In this document: in pieces, positions 7,864 to 16,329 of the stretch
Numbering within the stretch: the stretch's first letter is position 1
How the letters are laid out: the number at the start of each line of letters is the position of its first letter
Source: Amaricoccus sp003258405
GTDB taxonomy: Bacteria > Pseudomonadota > Alphaproteobacteria > Rhodobacterales > Rhodobacteraceae
Assembly: GCF_043226085.1 (NCBI RefSeq)
Contig: NZ_CP171225.1
Coordinates: 1,240,001-1,304,000 of the forward strand
Direction of reading: 5' to 3'
DNA length: 64,000 bases
Position numbers and translations under genes: made by a program
The notes under the pieces: model-generated
Database searches by the model: none
What the model saw: the letters and a program-made list of their open reading frames with translations, nothing else
What the model was told of the DNA's origin: nothing

Positions 7864-8794
7864 GAGCCTGATTCAAAACTCAGTCAAACATAGCAATACC
7901 TTGCGAGGCGCCTGGTTGTGAGACGGATATGGGCGATGTTGATCCAGGCCTCGGCGGAGGCGACGGATTTCTCCCAATCTTTGGCGAGACGGCGGCATCG
8001 ACCGAGCCAGGCGAAGGTCCGTTCAACGACCCAGCGGCGTGGCAAGACCTCGAAGCCGTCTGCGGTGTCAGAGCGCTTGATGATCTCGACCGTCCACTCG
8101 CCCATGTGTCTGAGCGCGCCGCGCAGCTTCGGTCCGGCATAGCCCCCGTCGGCGAAGATGTGACGGAGCCAGGGACAGGCATGGCGGATCGTCCTGAGCA
8201 CCGCCGGCGCCCCGTCCCGATCCTGGATATCGGCGGAATGAACGACTACTCCGAAGAGCAGGCCCAAGGTGTCCACGACAATATGGCGCTTGCGCCCCTT
8301 GACCTTCTTGCCGGCATCGAAACCGGAAATCCCCCCGCTTTCAGTGGTTTTCACGGTTTGGGAGTCGATCACGCCCGCGCTCGGACTGGCTTCCCGCCCC
8401 TCCAGGTCCCGGGTCTCCATCGTCAGCGCGAAACGGATCGTCTGCAGCAGGCCGCTGTCACGCCAGTCGTAGAAATAGCCCTGCACCGTCGAGACCGGAG
8501 GAAACTCCTTCGGCAGCATACGCCACTGACACCCCGTGGAAGCGATGTAGAGCAACGCATTCATCACTTCGCGCAGATCCGTCGTGCGCGGGCGACCGAG
8601 GCGGCTCGGCGGTGGCAGGAAAGGTTCGATCAACGCCCATTCCCGATCCAACAGGTCGCTTGCATAACGCGGGCATTCCCGCCGATACTCCCGTCGAGCG
8701 GCTTCAGTCCAGGGCATTGTCGGCTCCATTCAGCGTGCAAACCGAACGGAACCACAACCAACTGAAGACGCTCAACTCTTTTCCGGGTGGGCTC
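7864..8794 (-). mobile_element. IS5-family insertion sequence (IS1031-like group), 931 bp
   Basis: The element begins GAGCCTGATTC at 7864 and ends GGGTGGGCTC at 8794. The terminal GAGCC/GGCTC match is perfect, while the inner inverted repeat is degenerate. It is flanked by TCA at 7861-7863 and again at 8795-8797, a 3-bp duplication of the TNA type used by the IS1031 group of the IS5 family. It carries one intact transposase gene on the minus strand. The boundaries are supported independently: excision restores an uninterrupted reading frame in the target gene. The intact transposase and clean target duplication point to a recent insertion. Confidence 0.9.
7884..8717 (-). CDS. IS5-family DDE transposase
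   Basis: 277 residues from the chosen ATG, intact. DDE catalytic blocks are visible: D in SAGVIDSQTVKTTESG, D in HIFADGGYAGPKLRG, and E in RRWVVERTFAWLGRCRRL, the last being the typical IS5 C-terminal signature. The N-terminus has the IS5-type DUF4096-like segment (LLDREWALIEPFLPPP...LLYIASTGCQWRMLP). An upstream in-frame ATG at 8729 is possible, but 8717 is preceded by GGAG at a proper distance. The enzyme would catalyse cut-and-paste transposition of the surrounding element. Transcription runs opposite to the disrupted gene. Confidence 0.92.
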   Translation of the reverse strand: MPWTEAARREYRRECPRYASDLLDREWALIEPFLPPPSRLGRPRTTDLREVMNALLYIASTGCQWRMLPKEFPPVSTVQGYFYDWRDSGLLQTIRFALTMETRDLEGREASPSAGVIDSQTVKTTESGGISGFDAGKKVKGRKRHIVVDTLGLLFGVVVHSADIQDRDGAPAVLRTIRHACPWLRHIFADGGYAGPKLRGALRHMGEWTVEIIKRSDTADGFEVLPRRWVVERTFAWLGRCRRLAKDWEKSVASAEAWINIAHIRLTTRRLARYCYV

Positions 8795-9444
8795 TCAGGG
8801 GCACCCTTCGGGCAACTCAAGATACGGTGCAGGTGACACGCGAAATCGGCCAAAAACAGGTCAGAGCATACCTGAGCATTCAATCATTCGAGATAAAAGT
8901 CGCGTTTAAAATAAATCTATTGGGCAAGATAACCATCAAGAATACAGGTGCCAGCGTTGCACAGAATGTACGCATTTCCTTGCACGTTTGGCTGCCGAAA
9001 GTGCAGTCCCCCGACTTGGATGCGTGGGTTTGGATAGAGTTTCCCGATATTCAGAGCGGAGAAACAACCGAGGGGAGCGATTACCATCATCCAATAATAA
9101 ACATGCTTCATATTAAGGACGAAAACCCAGCCACTGGCACATACGTGGCTTTTATTGATACATGTATATTCTATGAAGATGTATTTGGAACAAAATGTAC
9201 ACGTTTTTATGAGTTTCTTCTTCAAAAACCATACACCAACGACCTCACAAATTTTTCAAGTATTTTAAGAATTCATGAGAACAAAAATCGTAGGAATAGC
9301 GAGATTGAGAACCATAAAATTAAATACATAGATAAATACGGTGAGTAAAATTAGCAATAATCAAGGATTCTGCCAACAAAAATTAAGACAGACCATTGTT
9401 CCAACGTGAAACTTGGAGCAGGCAGCGAAACCCACAGGCAAAGC

Positions 9445-10017
9445 CTACGCCCCGGCCGCTTCCTTCCGTGTGCGGGCGAGGATTTCCCTGATGAAGGCGC
9501 CTTTGGCGCGGGCGTAGGCGGCGCGGTCCGTCGTGTGGGTCCGGGCGGCCTCGCGTTTCAGGGCGGCGTAGGCGGCGGCATCCTCCGGGTGGCTGCGGAG
9601 GTGATCGCGGAAGGTCACGCGGTCCCAGTAGGGCGAGCCGGGCGGGGTCATGTGGATGTGATGCGTGCGCTTGCCCGTGGCATCGCGGCGGATGAACCAG
9701 GCATAGGCGATGTCGGGATCGCCGGGCGAGGTGGGGCGCCAGAAGAATTCGTAGCCGTCGCGGGCGAGGCGCGGCGCGATGCGGCTGCGCACGGTTTCGA
9801 GGTCGGGCACCTCGACCATGAGATCGACAATGGGCTTGGCGGCGAGGCCGGGGACGGCTGTGCTGCCGATGTGTTCGATCCGGCCGATGAGACCGTCGAG
9901 GCTGGCGCGGAGCCGCGCGGCCTCTTCCTCGAAGCGGCGCGGCCAGGCCGGGTCGTAGTCGGCGATCTCGATCTTCTCGGCGCGCGCCCGCCGCACGAAG
10001 GCTGGCAGCCGGACCAT
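9445..10017 (-). CDS. GrpB family protein (UPF0157, nucleotidyltransferase-like fold)
   Basis: 190 residues. The family core is clear: IEIADYDPAWPRRFEEEAARL near the N-terminus, then IEHIGSTAVPGLAAKPIVDL (about 47-66), and a late THHIHMTPPGSPYW block (about 117-130). These proteins resemble the nucleotidyltransferase superfamily (GS...D-x-D-like pattern), but their substrate is not established. It ends the scp/nag/arg minus-strand block, 22 bp after scpB. Its other side borders the AT-rich island. Confidence 0.85.
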   Translation of the reverse strand: MVRLPAFVRRARAEKIEIADYDPAWPRRFEEEAARLRASLDGLIGRIEHIGSTAVPGLAAKPIVDLMVEVPDLETVRSRIAPRLARDGYEFFWRPTSPGDPDIAYAWFIRRDATGKRTHHIHMTPPGSPYWDRVTFRDHLRSHPEDAAAYAALKREAARTHTTDRAAYARAKGAFIREILARTRKEAAGA

Positions 10018-10039
10018 GGAGGGATCCGCTCCCCAGCCG

Positions 10040-10705
10040 TCAGGAGAACATGTCGGGGGCGTCGGGCTCGGGCCCGGCGTCGTCCTCGTCGTCCTCCGAT
10101 GCCCGCTCGCCCGCGACCGGCGAGAGGCCCGGGCGGTTGTCGAGCATGCCCGCGGCCTTGAGCTCGGCGATGCCGGGGAGGTCCTTTTCCGAGGCGAGGC
10201 CGAAATGGTCGAGGAACTCCTGCGTCACCACGAGGGTAACGGGGCGGCCCGGGCTCATGCGCCGGCGGCCGAACTTCACCCAGCCGAGGTCGATCAGCAG
10301 GTCCACCGTGCCCGAGGAGACCGAGACGCCGCGGATCTCCTCGATCTCGGCGCGGGTGACGGGCTGGTGATAGGCGATGATCGCCAGCGTCTCGATGGCG
10401 GCCCGGCTGAGCTTGCGGGTCTCGGTGACCTCGCGGCTCATCAGGAAGCCGAGATCGGCCGCGGTGCGGAAGGCCCAGCCCTCGCCGACGCGCACAAGCT
10501 GGACGCCGCGGGCGGCATAGGCATCGCGGAGCGCGAGCAGGGCCTCGGTGACGTCGCAGCCCTCCGGCAGGCGCTCGGCGATCTGGCGGCTCGTCATCGG
10601 CCCGGAGGAGGCGAAGAGCACGGCCTCGACCATGCGCTGCTGCTCGAGGGGTGCGGGCACGCTGAAGGCGGCCGCGGAGTAGAAATCATGGGTGGTTTCG
10701 TTCAC
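10040..10705 (-). CDS. scpB: Segregation and condensation protein B
   Basis: 221 residues. ScpB is the winged-helix subunit of the SMC-ScpAB condensin, which compacts and segregates the chromosome. The two winged-helix repeats are visible, with conserved stretches ETLAIIAYHQPVTRAEIEEI and LGWVKFGRRRMSPGRP. The C-terminal tail is acidic (SEDDEDDAGPEPDAPDMF). The GTG start overlaps the scpA stop (GTGA), which decides against the longer upstream frame and implies coupled synthesis with ScpA. Confidence 0.92.
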   Translation of the reverse strand: MNETTHDFYSAAAFSVPAPLEQQRMVEAVLFASSGPMTSRQIAERLPEGCDVTEALLALRDAYAARGVQLVRVGEGWAFRTAADLGFLMSREVTETRKLSRAAIETLAIIAYHQPVTRAEIEEIRGVSVSSGTVDLLIDLGWVKFGRRRMSPGRPVTLVVTQEFLDHFGLASEKDLPGIAELKAAGMLDNRPGLSPVAGERASEDDEDDAGPEPDAPDMFS

Positions 10706-11496
10706 TGCTCGTCTTCCTTCTTCACTCTTGGACGCAGCAGGATCGGCTGGAAGGTACCGTCCTGGCGGATATCGAGGCGTCCGGCCTTCACAAGTTCGAG
10801 GGCGGCGGCAAAGCTTGCCGCGGTGGCGGAGCGGCGCTTCTTCGGATCGCGGCGCCATTCCTCCGGAAGCCAGGCGGAGAGGTGGAGCCAGTCCATCGAG
10901 GTGCCGAGCAGGCCGCGCATGCGTTCGAGCGCCTGCTCCATGGTGTAGACCGGGCCGCGTTGCAGGTGCAGCGGCTGGAAATCGGCGCGGGTCTTGATGC
11001 GGGAATAGGCCCGCAGCAGCTCCATCAACCCGGCCTGGTGCTCGACGCGGGCGGCGCGGGTGACGGATTCGGGCGCGCCGCGCGGGAAGAAGTCGCGGCC
11101 GAGCTGGTCGCGGGCCATGAGGCGGGCAGCGGCATCGCGCATCGCCTCGAGCCGCTCGAGCTGGAAGGCGAGATGGGCGGCGAGATCCTCTCCCGACGGG
11201 CCCTCCTCCTCCGGGTCGGGCGGCAGCAGCAGGCGCGATTTGAGGAACGCGAGCCAGGCGGCCATGACGAGGTAATCGGCCGCGAGCTCGATCCGCAGGC
11301 GCTTTGCCTCCTCGACGAAGCCGAGATACTGCTCGGCGAGGTGCAGGATCGAGACGCGGCGGAGATCCACCTTCTGGCTGCGGGCGAGCGTCAGCAGCAG
11401 GTCGAGCGGGCCTTCGAAGCCGTCGACATCGACGACGAGGGCCTCGGCCGCCAGGCGGGCCTCGGTCTCGGCGCTGTCGAAGAAATCGTCAGGCAC
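10702..11496 (-). CDS. scpA: Segregation and condensation protein A (kleisin)
   Basis: 264 residues. The N-terminal kleisin motif DGFEGPLDLLLTLARSQKVD (about 21-40) and the following helices (ADYLVMAAWLAFLKSRLLLP) are typical of ScpA. The C-terminal winged helix around residues 190-260 contacts the SMC head. The GTG start chosen sits 8 bp inside the end of nagZ. A longer reading would run through nagZ and lacks family similarity there. It bridges the SMC heads together with ScpB. Confidence 0.92.
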   Translation of the reverse strand: MPDDFFDSAETEARLAAEALVVDVDGFEGPLDLLLTLARSQKVDLRRVSILHLAEQYLGFVEEAKRLRIELAADYLVMAAWLAFLKSRLLLPPDPEEEGPSGEDLAAHLAFQLERLEAMRDAAARLMARDQLGRDFFPRGAPESVTRAARVEHQAGLMELLRAYSRIKTRADFQPLHLQRGPVYTMEQALERMRGLLGTSMDWLHLSAWLPEEWRRDPKKRRSATAASFAAALELVKAGRLDIRQDGTFQPILLRPRVKKEDEQ

Positions 11497-12502
11497 GGAC
11501 CCTCCCCTGCCCCAGTTCGGCATATTCGGCGGCGATGCCCGCGACATCGGCGTCGCTGGCGGCCGCACGGAGGGCAAGCGCGGCCTCGGCGCGGGCGCGC
11601 GCCGCCGCTTCGAGGCGGGGGGCTGCGGCGGCAACCGCGGCCATCTCGGCCGGATCGCCGTTGCAGTGGAGGATCATGTCGCAGCCCGCGGCAATGGCGG
11701 CGGTGACGCGGGTCTCGAACGGGCCGCTCAGCGCGTGCATCGAGAGATCGTCGGTCATCAGCAGGCCGCCGAAGCCGATCTCCTCGCGCAGCACGCGGTT
11801 CACCCGCGCCGAGAGGGTGGCGGGCGCGTCCGGGTCGAGCGCGGGATAGACGACATGGGCGGTCATCGCCATCGGCAGGTCCGCGAGCGCATGGAACGGG
11901 GCGAAATCGGTCGCGGCCAGCGCCGTGTGGCAGGCCTCCACCACCGGAAGAGCCGCGTGGCTGTCGAGATCGGCGCGGCCCTGGCCCGGCATGTGCTTCA
12001 TGATCGGGAGCACGCCACCGGCGAGCAGGCCTTCGGCGACGGCGCGGCCGATGGCGGCGACCTCGGCCGGGTCGGCGCCGTAGCAGCGGTTGCGGAGGAT
12101 CGGGTGGGTGCCGGGGCTCACCACGTCGAGGACGGGGGCACAGTTCACGTCGATGCCGGCGGCGCGCAGCTCAGCGGCGATCAGCCGGTAGCGGAGATAC
12201 ATGGCGCGGGCGCGCAGGGCGCGGTCGGGGAGGCGTTCGCATTCCTCGAGCGCGGGCACCCACTCGCGCCACTGGGGGCCGCGCATCCGGGCGACGCGGC
12301 CGCCCTCCTGGTCGATGAGGACGGGCGCGTCGCGGCCGGTGGTCTCGCGAAGCTCGGATGTGAGCGCCCGGAGCTGGGCCGGGCTCTCGATGTTGCGCGC
12401 GAAGAGGATGAACCCCCAGGGGTCGGCCTCCCGGAAGAAGTCGCGCTCGGCGGCCGTCAGGCGTGTGCCCCGGCAGCCGAAGATGACCGCCCGCGCGCCC
12501 AC
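11489..12502 (-). CDS. nagZ: beta-N-acetylhexosaminidase, glycoside hydrolase family 3
   Basis: 337 residues, the single-domain NagZ size. NagZ removes GlcNAc from anhydromuropeptides in the cytoplasm during peptidoglycan recycling. The substrate loop IDQEGGRVARM is at about 63-73. The catalytic loop has KHMPGQG (about 169-175) followed by the DSH catalytic triad segment (180-182). The general acid/base histidine of the DSH is present, as is the nucleophile region LLMTDDLSMHA. In the KHxPGxG segment most NagZ proteins have His where this one has Gln. The GTG start overlaps the stop of the SPOR gene. Confidence 0.9.
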   Translation of the reverse strand: MGARAVIFGCRGTRLTAAERDFFREADPWGFILFARNIESPAQLRALTSELRETTGRDAPVLIDQEGGRVARMRGPQWREWVPALEECERLPDRALRARAMYLRYRLIAAELRAAGIDVNCAPVLDVVSPGTHPILRNRCYGADPAEVAAIGRAVAEGLLAGGVLPIMKHMPGQGRADLDSHAALPVVEACHTALAATDFAPFHALADLPMAMTAHVVYPALDPDAPATLSARVNRVLREEIGFGGLLMTDDLSMHALSGPFETRVTAAIAAGCDMILHCNGDPAEMAAVAAAAPRLEAAARARAEAALALRAAASDADVAGIAAEYAELGQGRVRA

Positions 12503-13512
12503 TACTGCAACGTCACCGGAATGCAGGCGATGCCGCGCGCGCGGAGCGCCTCGCAGAGCTGGCGGGTCTGGTCGGTGTTCTGGAAGCCCGCGACGCGAAG
12601 CCGGTAGAACACGCGCGCGTTGTTGGTGGCGCGCTCGACATAGAGGCTCTTGGAACTCAGCAGGTCGCTGTTGGCGGCGACGAGCTGGCGCCATGCCTGC
12701 CGGGTGATCGCCTCGCTGTCATAGGCACCGAGCTGGACGAGACGGGTACCGGCGGACACCCGGGAGACCTCCCGCGCCTCGGCGGCGGCCGGAGCGGCGG
12801 CGGGCGCCGGCGTGCGCGCGGCGGCCTGCTGCACCATCTCGGTGCGGGTGGCGGGCTTCGGCGTGCTGGGGGCGGCGGCGGCCTTCTGCGGCGCGGCGCG
12901 GAGCTTCGGGAGGTTGTGCGGCCGGTTGAGCGGCCGCGAGGAGGTCGCGACGGCGGTTTCGGTCGCGTCCGCAGCCTCGGCCTCGGCGAGCTTCTCGGCC
13001 TCGGCGGCAAGCTCGGCGATGCGGTTGGGCGGAACGAGCGCCGCGCCCCCCATGTCGGGAGCGGGCGCGATCAGCGCCTCGGCGGTGGCCTCGTTCGGGA
13101 GCGGCGCATCGACGCCTTCGGTGCCCGGCGGGATGTCGGGCGGCGGCGTGAGGGCGAGCTCGTCCTGCGGCGCGTCCTCGTCGGCGAGGGCGGGGGCCTG
13201 GGCGAGCGCAACGGGCTTGCGCGGCGCGGGCGCGGCGCCGCCCTCGAGCACGCGGTTGATCTCGTTGCCCTGATGTGCGGCCTGATAGCCGCCGGGATCG
13301 GCAGGCTCGACGCCGGTCGGACCCTGCATCGCCCGGATGATCGGCACCTCGCTCGCATCCCGGGTGCCGAGCCGATAGGCCCAGATCCCCATGCCGCCGA
13401 CAAGCGCCACGAACACCACCGCGCTCGCGACCCGTCGCACCGTCTGAGGGATCATTCGATTCGAGTCAGCATCCCCTAGGGACGCGTAGTCATCGCTGTA
13501 CGCTTCGTGCAT
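12502..13512 (-). CDS. SPOR-domain membrane protein
   Basis: 336 residues. A cytoplasmic N-terminus of about 25 residues is followed by one transmembrane helix (about 27-45, ASAVVFVALVGGMGIWAYRL). Then comes a long Ala/Pro/Glu-rich periplasmic linker and a C-terminal SPOR domain (about 255-336, starting TRLVQLGAYDSE). SPOR domains bind denuded glycan strands at division sites, so a septal role is likely. It sits between argS and nagZ, a conserved Rhodobacterales arrangement. It contains no enzymatic domain. Confidence 0.85.
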   Translation of the reverse strand: MHEAYSDDYASLGDADSNRMIPQTVRRVASAVVFVALVGGMGIWAYRLGTRDASEVPIIRAMQGPTGVEPADPGGYQAAHQGNEINRVLEGGAAPAPRKPVALAQAPALADEDAPQDELALTPPPDIPPGTEGVDAPLPNEATAEALIAPAPDMGGAALVPPNRIAELAAEAEKLAEAEAADATETAVATSSRPLNRPHNLPKLRAAPQKAAAAPSTPKPATRTEMVQQAAARTPAPAAAPAAAEAREVSRVSAGTRLVQLGAYDSEAITRQAWRQLVAANSDLLSSKSLYVERATNNARVFYRLRVAGFQNTDQTRQLCEALRARGIACIPVTLQ

Positions 13513-13531
13513 GGGGCTCTTGCCTGTTTTG

Positions 13532-13549
13532 ACACACCATATCGTGTGT
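13532..13549. promoter_or_regulatory. Short inverted repeat upstream of the SPOR gene
   Basis: ACACAC (13532-13537) and GTGTGT (13544-13549) are separated by CATATC. They lie in the 74-bp gap between the argS stop and the SPOR start. This could be an operator or a weak hairpin; the symmetry is short and low-complexity. Confidence 0.25.
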
Positions 13550-13586
13550 GTGCCTCTGCTCCAACCCCAAAATGGCTACGAATGTC

Positions 13587-15332
13587 TTAACGCATTTCCT
13601 CCATCGGGGTAACACCCAAGATACCAAGCCCCGCGGATATGACAACCGCCGTCGCGCGCACCAGTGCAAGACGGGCCCGCGTGACCTCCGGCGCGTCCTC
13701 GCGGATGAAGCGCAGGTTGCCGTCGAGCTTGCCCTGATGCTGGAGCGCGTGGAACTCCGAGGCGAGATCGTAGAGGTAGAAGGCGATGCGATGCGGCTCG
13801 TGGCTGGCGGCGGCCACCTCGACCTGGCGCGGCCATTCCGCGAGCTTCTGCATGAGCCGTTTCTCGCCCGGCGCACCCAGCGGTGCGAGATCGACGGCGG
13901 CCAGCTCGGCATCGGAGAGCGTGAAGCCCGCCTCCGCCGCACGGCCCGCGATCGAGAAGGCGCGGGCATGGGCATACTGGACGTAGAAGACCGGGTTGTC
14001 CTTCGACTGCTCCAGCACCTTGTCGAAATCGAAATCGAGCGGCGCGTCGTTCTTGCGGGTGAGCATCACGAAGCGGGTGACGTCCGGCCCGACCTGCTCG
14101 ACCACGTCGCGCAGGGTGACGAACGTGCCGGCGCGCTTGCTCATCTTGAAGGGCTCGCCGCCCTTCCAGAGCTTCACGAGCTGGCAGAGCTTGATGTCGA
14201 GCGGCACGCGGTTTTCCGACAGTGCCGCCACCGCCGCCTTCATCCGCTTCACATAGCCACCGTGATCGGCGCCGAGCACGTCGATCAGCATGTCGAAGCC
14301 GCGGCTCACCTTGTCGTAGTGATAGGCGATGTCGGGCGCGAAATAGGTCCAGCTGCCGTCGGACTTCTTGAGCGGCCGGTCGACATCATCGCCATAGGCG
14401 GTGGAGCGGAAGAGCGTCTGGGGCCTGGGCTCCCAGTCCTCGGGCGTCTTGCCCTTCGGCGGCTCGAGCACGCCGGTGTAGACGAGATCGCGGGCCTCGA
14501 GCGCGCCCAGCGCCTCCTCGATCCGGCCGGAGCCGTAGAGCGCCTTTTCGGAGAAGAAATGATCCATCTTCACGCCGAGGAAGGCGAGATCGTCGCGGAT
14601 CATCTCCATCATCATGCCGGTGGCGAAGCTGCGCACGTCGGCGAGCCAGACCTCTTCGGGCTGGTCGATCAGGCTGGTGCCGTATTTCGCCTTGAGCGCC
14701 TCGCCCACCGGGATCAGGTAATCGCCGGGATAGAGGCCCTCGGCGATCTTGGGCTCGAGCCCGTTCGCCTCGCGATACCGCTCGTAGGCCGAACGGGCGA
14801 GCACGTCGACCTGCGCGCCGCCGTCGTTGATGTAGTATTCCCGGGTGACGTCATGGCCTGCGAAGGCGAGCAGGCCCGCAAGCGCATCGCCGAAGACCGC
14901 GCCGCGGGTATGGCCGACATGCATCGGGCCGGTCGGGTTCGCGGAGACGAACTCGACATTCACCCGCGTGCCCGCCCCCATGGAGGAGCGGCCGAAGTCG
15001 CGGCCTGCGGCCAGCACGGCGGGGATCACCCCGAACCAGCGGGCGGGAGCGAGGCGGATGTTGAGAAAGCCGGGCCCCGCAACCTCGGTGGTGGCGATGT
15101 CCGGCGCCTCGACGAGGATCTCGGCCAGCCGTTCGGCAATGTCGCGCGGCTTCTGCCGCGCGGGCCGCGCCAGCACCATCGCGGCATTCGTCGCCATTTC
15201 GCCATGCGCCGCATCGCGCGGCGGCTCGACCGTCACGGCACCCAAATCCAGGCCCTCGGGCAATGCGCCCTCGGCCACCATCCGTCCGATCCCCTCGAGG
15301 ACCAGAGCCTTTACATCCGCGAAAAGATCCAT
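13587..15332 (-). CDS. argS: Arginyl-tRNA synthetase
   Basis: 581 residues, class I aminoacyl-tRNA synthetase. The HIGH motif appears as HVGH (138-141) after the conserved VEFVSANPTGPMHVG context. The KMSK motif appears as FKMSKRAGT. An N-terminal Add1-type domain (1-100) and a C-terminal DALR anticodon-binding domain, ending in the family-typical LGILGVTPMEEM, complete the protein. The open frame extends 250 codons further upstream, but that part has no family similarity. The ATG chosen matches the usual MDLFADVKALV N-terminus. Confidence 0.95.
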   Translation of the reverse strand: MDLFADVKALVLEGIGRMVAEGALPEGLDLGAVTVEPPRDAAHGEMATNAAMVLARPARQKPRDIAERLAEILVEAPDIATTEVAGPGFLNIRLAPARWFGVIPAVLAAGRDFGRSSMGAGTRVNVEFVSANPTGPMHVGHTRGAVFGDALAGLLAFAGHDVTREYYINDGGAQVDVLARSAYERYREANGLEPKIAEGLYPGDYLIPVGEALKAKYGTSLIDQPEEVWLADVRSFATGMMMEMIRDDLAFLGVKMDHFFSEKALYGSGRIEEALGALEARDLVYTGVLEPPKGKTPEDWEPRPQTLFRSTAYGDDVDRPLKKSDGSWTYFAPDIAYHYDKVSRGFDMLIDVLGADHGGYVKRMKAAVAALSENRVPLDIKLCQLVKLWKGGEPFKMSKRAGTFVTLRDVVEQVGPDVTRFVMLTRKNDAPLDFDFDKVLEQSKDNPVFYVQYAHARAFSIAGRAAEAGFTLSDAELAAVDLAPLGAPGEKRLMQKLAEWPRQVEVAAASHEPHRIAFYLYDLASEFHALQHQGKLDGNLRFIREDAPEVTRARLALVRATAVVISAGLGILGVTPMEEMR

Positions 15333-15903
15333 CGCGCCCAATCTCCGTCCGTTCGGGCCCGGACCTAACACAGCCTCCCGCGGCCCTCCATGCCCAATCC
15401 GCACCCTTTTGCCGGCGCTCCGGCCGGAACCGGCGGCAAGGGCGCGGCAGAGGACAGGACGGTCGCGCGCCGCGGCGCTCAGCCCTTCTCGCGCGCCGTG
15501 TTCGGAGGCGCCGCGCGGCGCCAGCGCGCCGAGGCCCGGCGCCGGGACCAGCGAGGCGATCACCACCCTGGCGAGCGGCATCATGGTGGTCCGGTTCACC
15601 CCGGCCATGATGTCGGGAAGCGCGCGCGGGATCCTGAAAGACCGTGCAGACGCACCGGCCCGCAATCGTTCACGATGGGCACACCCCTGCCGCGCGGCCC
15701 GTGACAGCAAGCTTCCGCGTGGGAATTCCGCAGTTTCAAGGACATGCGCGATCTTCCTGCGCCGACATCTCAACCCGAATTCGCGCCACGAGGGATCTGC
15801 CGCCGCGCAAGCCCCCTTCCGCATCGGGCGGACAATGCTTAAATCGGCGCAGGCCCCGGCGCTGCGGCCGGGGGCGGACTGCAGATAGAGACGCGGCAGA
15901 GAC
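15333..15903. other. 571-bp intergenic region, no gene recognised
   Basis: No protein with recognisable features is seen in any frame; the long frames here are GC-rich shadow frames. A perfect GGCGCC-GCGC-GGCGCC palindrome lies at 15507-15522. In related Rhodobacterales the dgt gene commonly precedes argS, so this gap may mark a rearrangement junction. Confidence 0.45.
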
Positions 15904-16329
15904 ATGGCGCAAGGCAGGCACTCCCGGGCGATCCTGACGCTGCCGCTTCTGGCAGCGCTGTCCGGCTGCGCGGCGCTTTCCGCCTCCGCGCCCGAGCCGG
16001 ACGCGGGCGCCCATGTGGCACTCGCCTTCGAGGACAAGCCGCGCCCCGACGTGCTCTCGCGGAGCGGCCCGGCGATCCGCGGCAAGGAGACCGAGGCCGC
16101 CGGGCTCTGGGGCGTGGTGTCGCGTCTGCCGCATCCCGAGCGCGCGCTGGTGGAGAATGCCGCAACGGGGGCGAGCGTCGTCGTCGCCCTCTATGCCGGC
16201 ACGCCGGGGGCGCGCGGCGCGGCGATCCGGCTCTCGCCCGAGGCCGCCGACCGGCTGGGCCTCCTCGATGCGCCCGTCGAGGTGCGGATCACCGCGCTCC
16301 GGCGCGAGGCGGAGATCCTCGCGAAATAG
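15904..16329 (+). CDS. Small lipoprotein, RlpA/DPBB-like C-terminal segment
   Basis: 141 residues with a lipoprotein signal: hydrophobic ILTLPLLAALSGC with the lipobox cysteine at about residue 22. The C-terminal half (ALVENAATGASVVVALYAG...IRLSPEAADRLGL) resembles the part of RlpA-like double-psi beta-barrels with the R-hydrophobic-LS-AAD-LG pattern. Full RlpA catalytic residues are not evident. It likely sits at the envelope near peptidoglycan enzymes, and the next gene encodes a peptidoglycan carboxypeptidase. A stem-loop (16387-16392/16400-16405, followed by TTT) lies in the gap after it. Confidence 0.6.
   Translation: MAQGRHSRAILTLPLLAALSGCAALSASAPEPDAGAHVALAFEDKPRPDVLSRSGPAIRGKETEAAGLWGVVSRLPHPERALVENAATGASVVVALYAGTPGARGAAIRLSPEAADRLGLLDAPVEVRITALRREAEILAK

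Larger units (their letters stand above)
7861..8797. repeat. 3-bp target-site duplication TCA flanking the IS
   Basis: TCA at 7861-7863 and TCA at 8795-8797 bracket the element. They match a TNA target preference. Dropping one copy yields a continuous open frame across the former insertion site. Confidence 0.85.
7500..9348 (+). pseudogene. Orphan exported/membrane protein gene, split by an IS element
   Basis: The two coding parts are 7500-7863 and 8798-9348. Removing the insertion plus one TCA target copy joins them in frame into 304 codons, crossing the junction as YLLRGTLRATQDTVQVTRE. The product would have an N-terminal hydrophobic signal (LFVIFLFLATDHAAA, about 9-23) and a Ser/Thr/Pro/Asp-rich linker. 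A transmembrane helix follows (WIGAVTGFAALLVSIRALYLL, about 101-121). The remainder is a ~180-residue domain beginning AYLSIQSFEIK with a lysine/asparagine-rich tail. No known family is recognised, though similar TM-plus-domain proteins are common orphan genes in accessory DNA. The base composition is strongly AT-rich against its neighbours, suggesting acquisition. As it stands the gene gives a 123-residue truncated product. Confidence 0.85.

Noticed and set aside
5689..9445. Genomic island integrated in tRNA-Phe
   Set aside because: No integrase and no direct repeat of the tRNA 3' end was seen on the far side; ubiH, a core gene, lies between the tRNA and the AT-rich DNA.
13548..15368. Long plus-strand frame opposite argS
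   Set aside because: An antisense shadow of argS, rich in His/Glu/Arg with no domain signature.
13587..16085. An 832-codon minus-strand frame containing argS
   Set aside because: The extra 250 N-terminal codons have no similarity to ArgS and cross the lipoprotein gene; the start is 15332.
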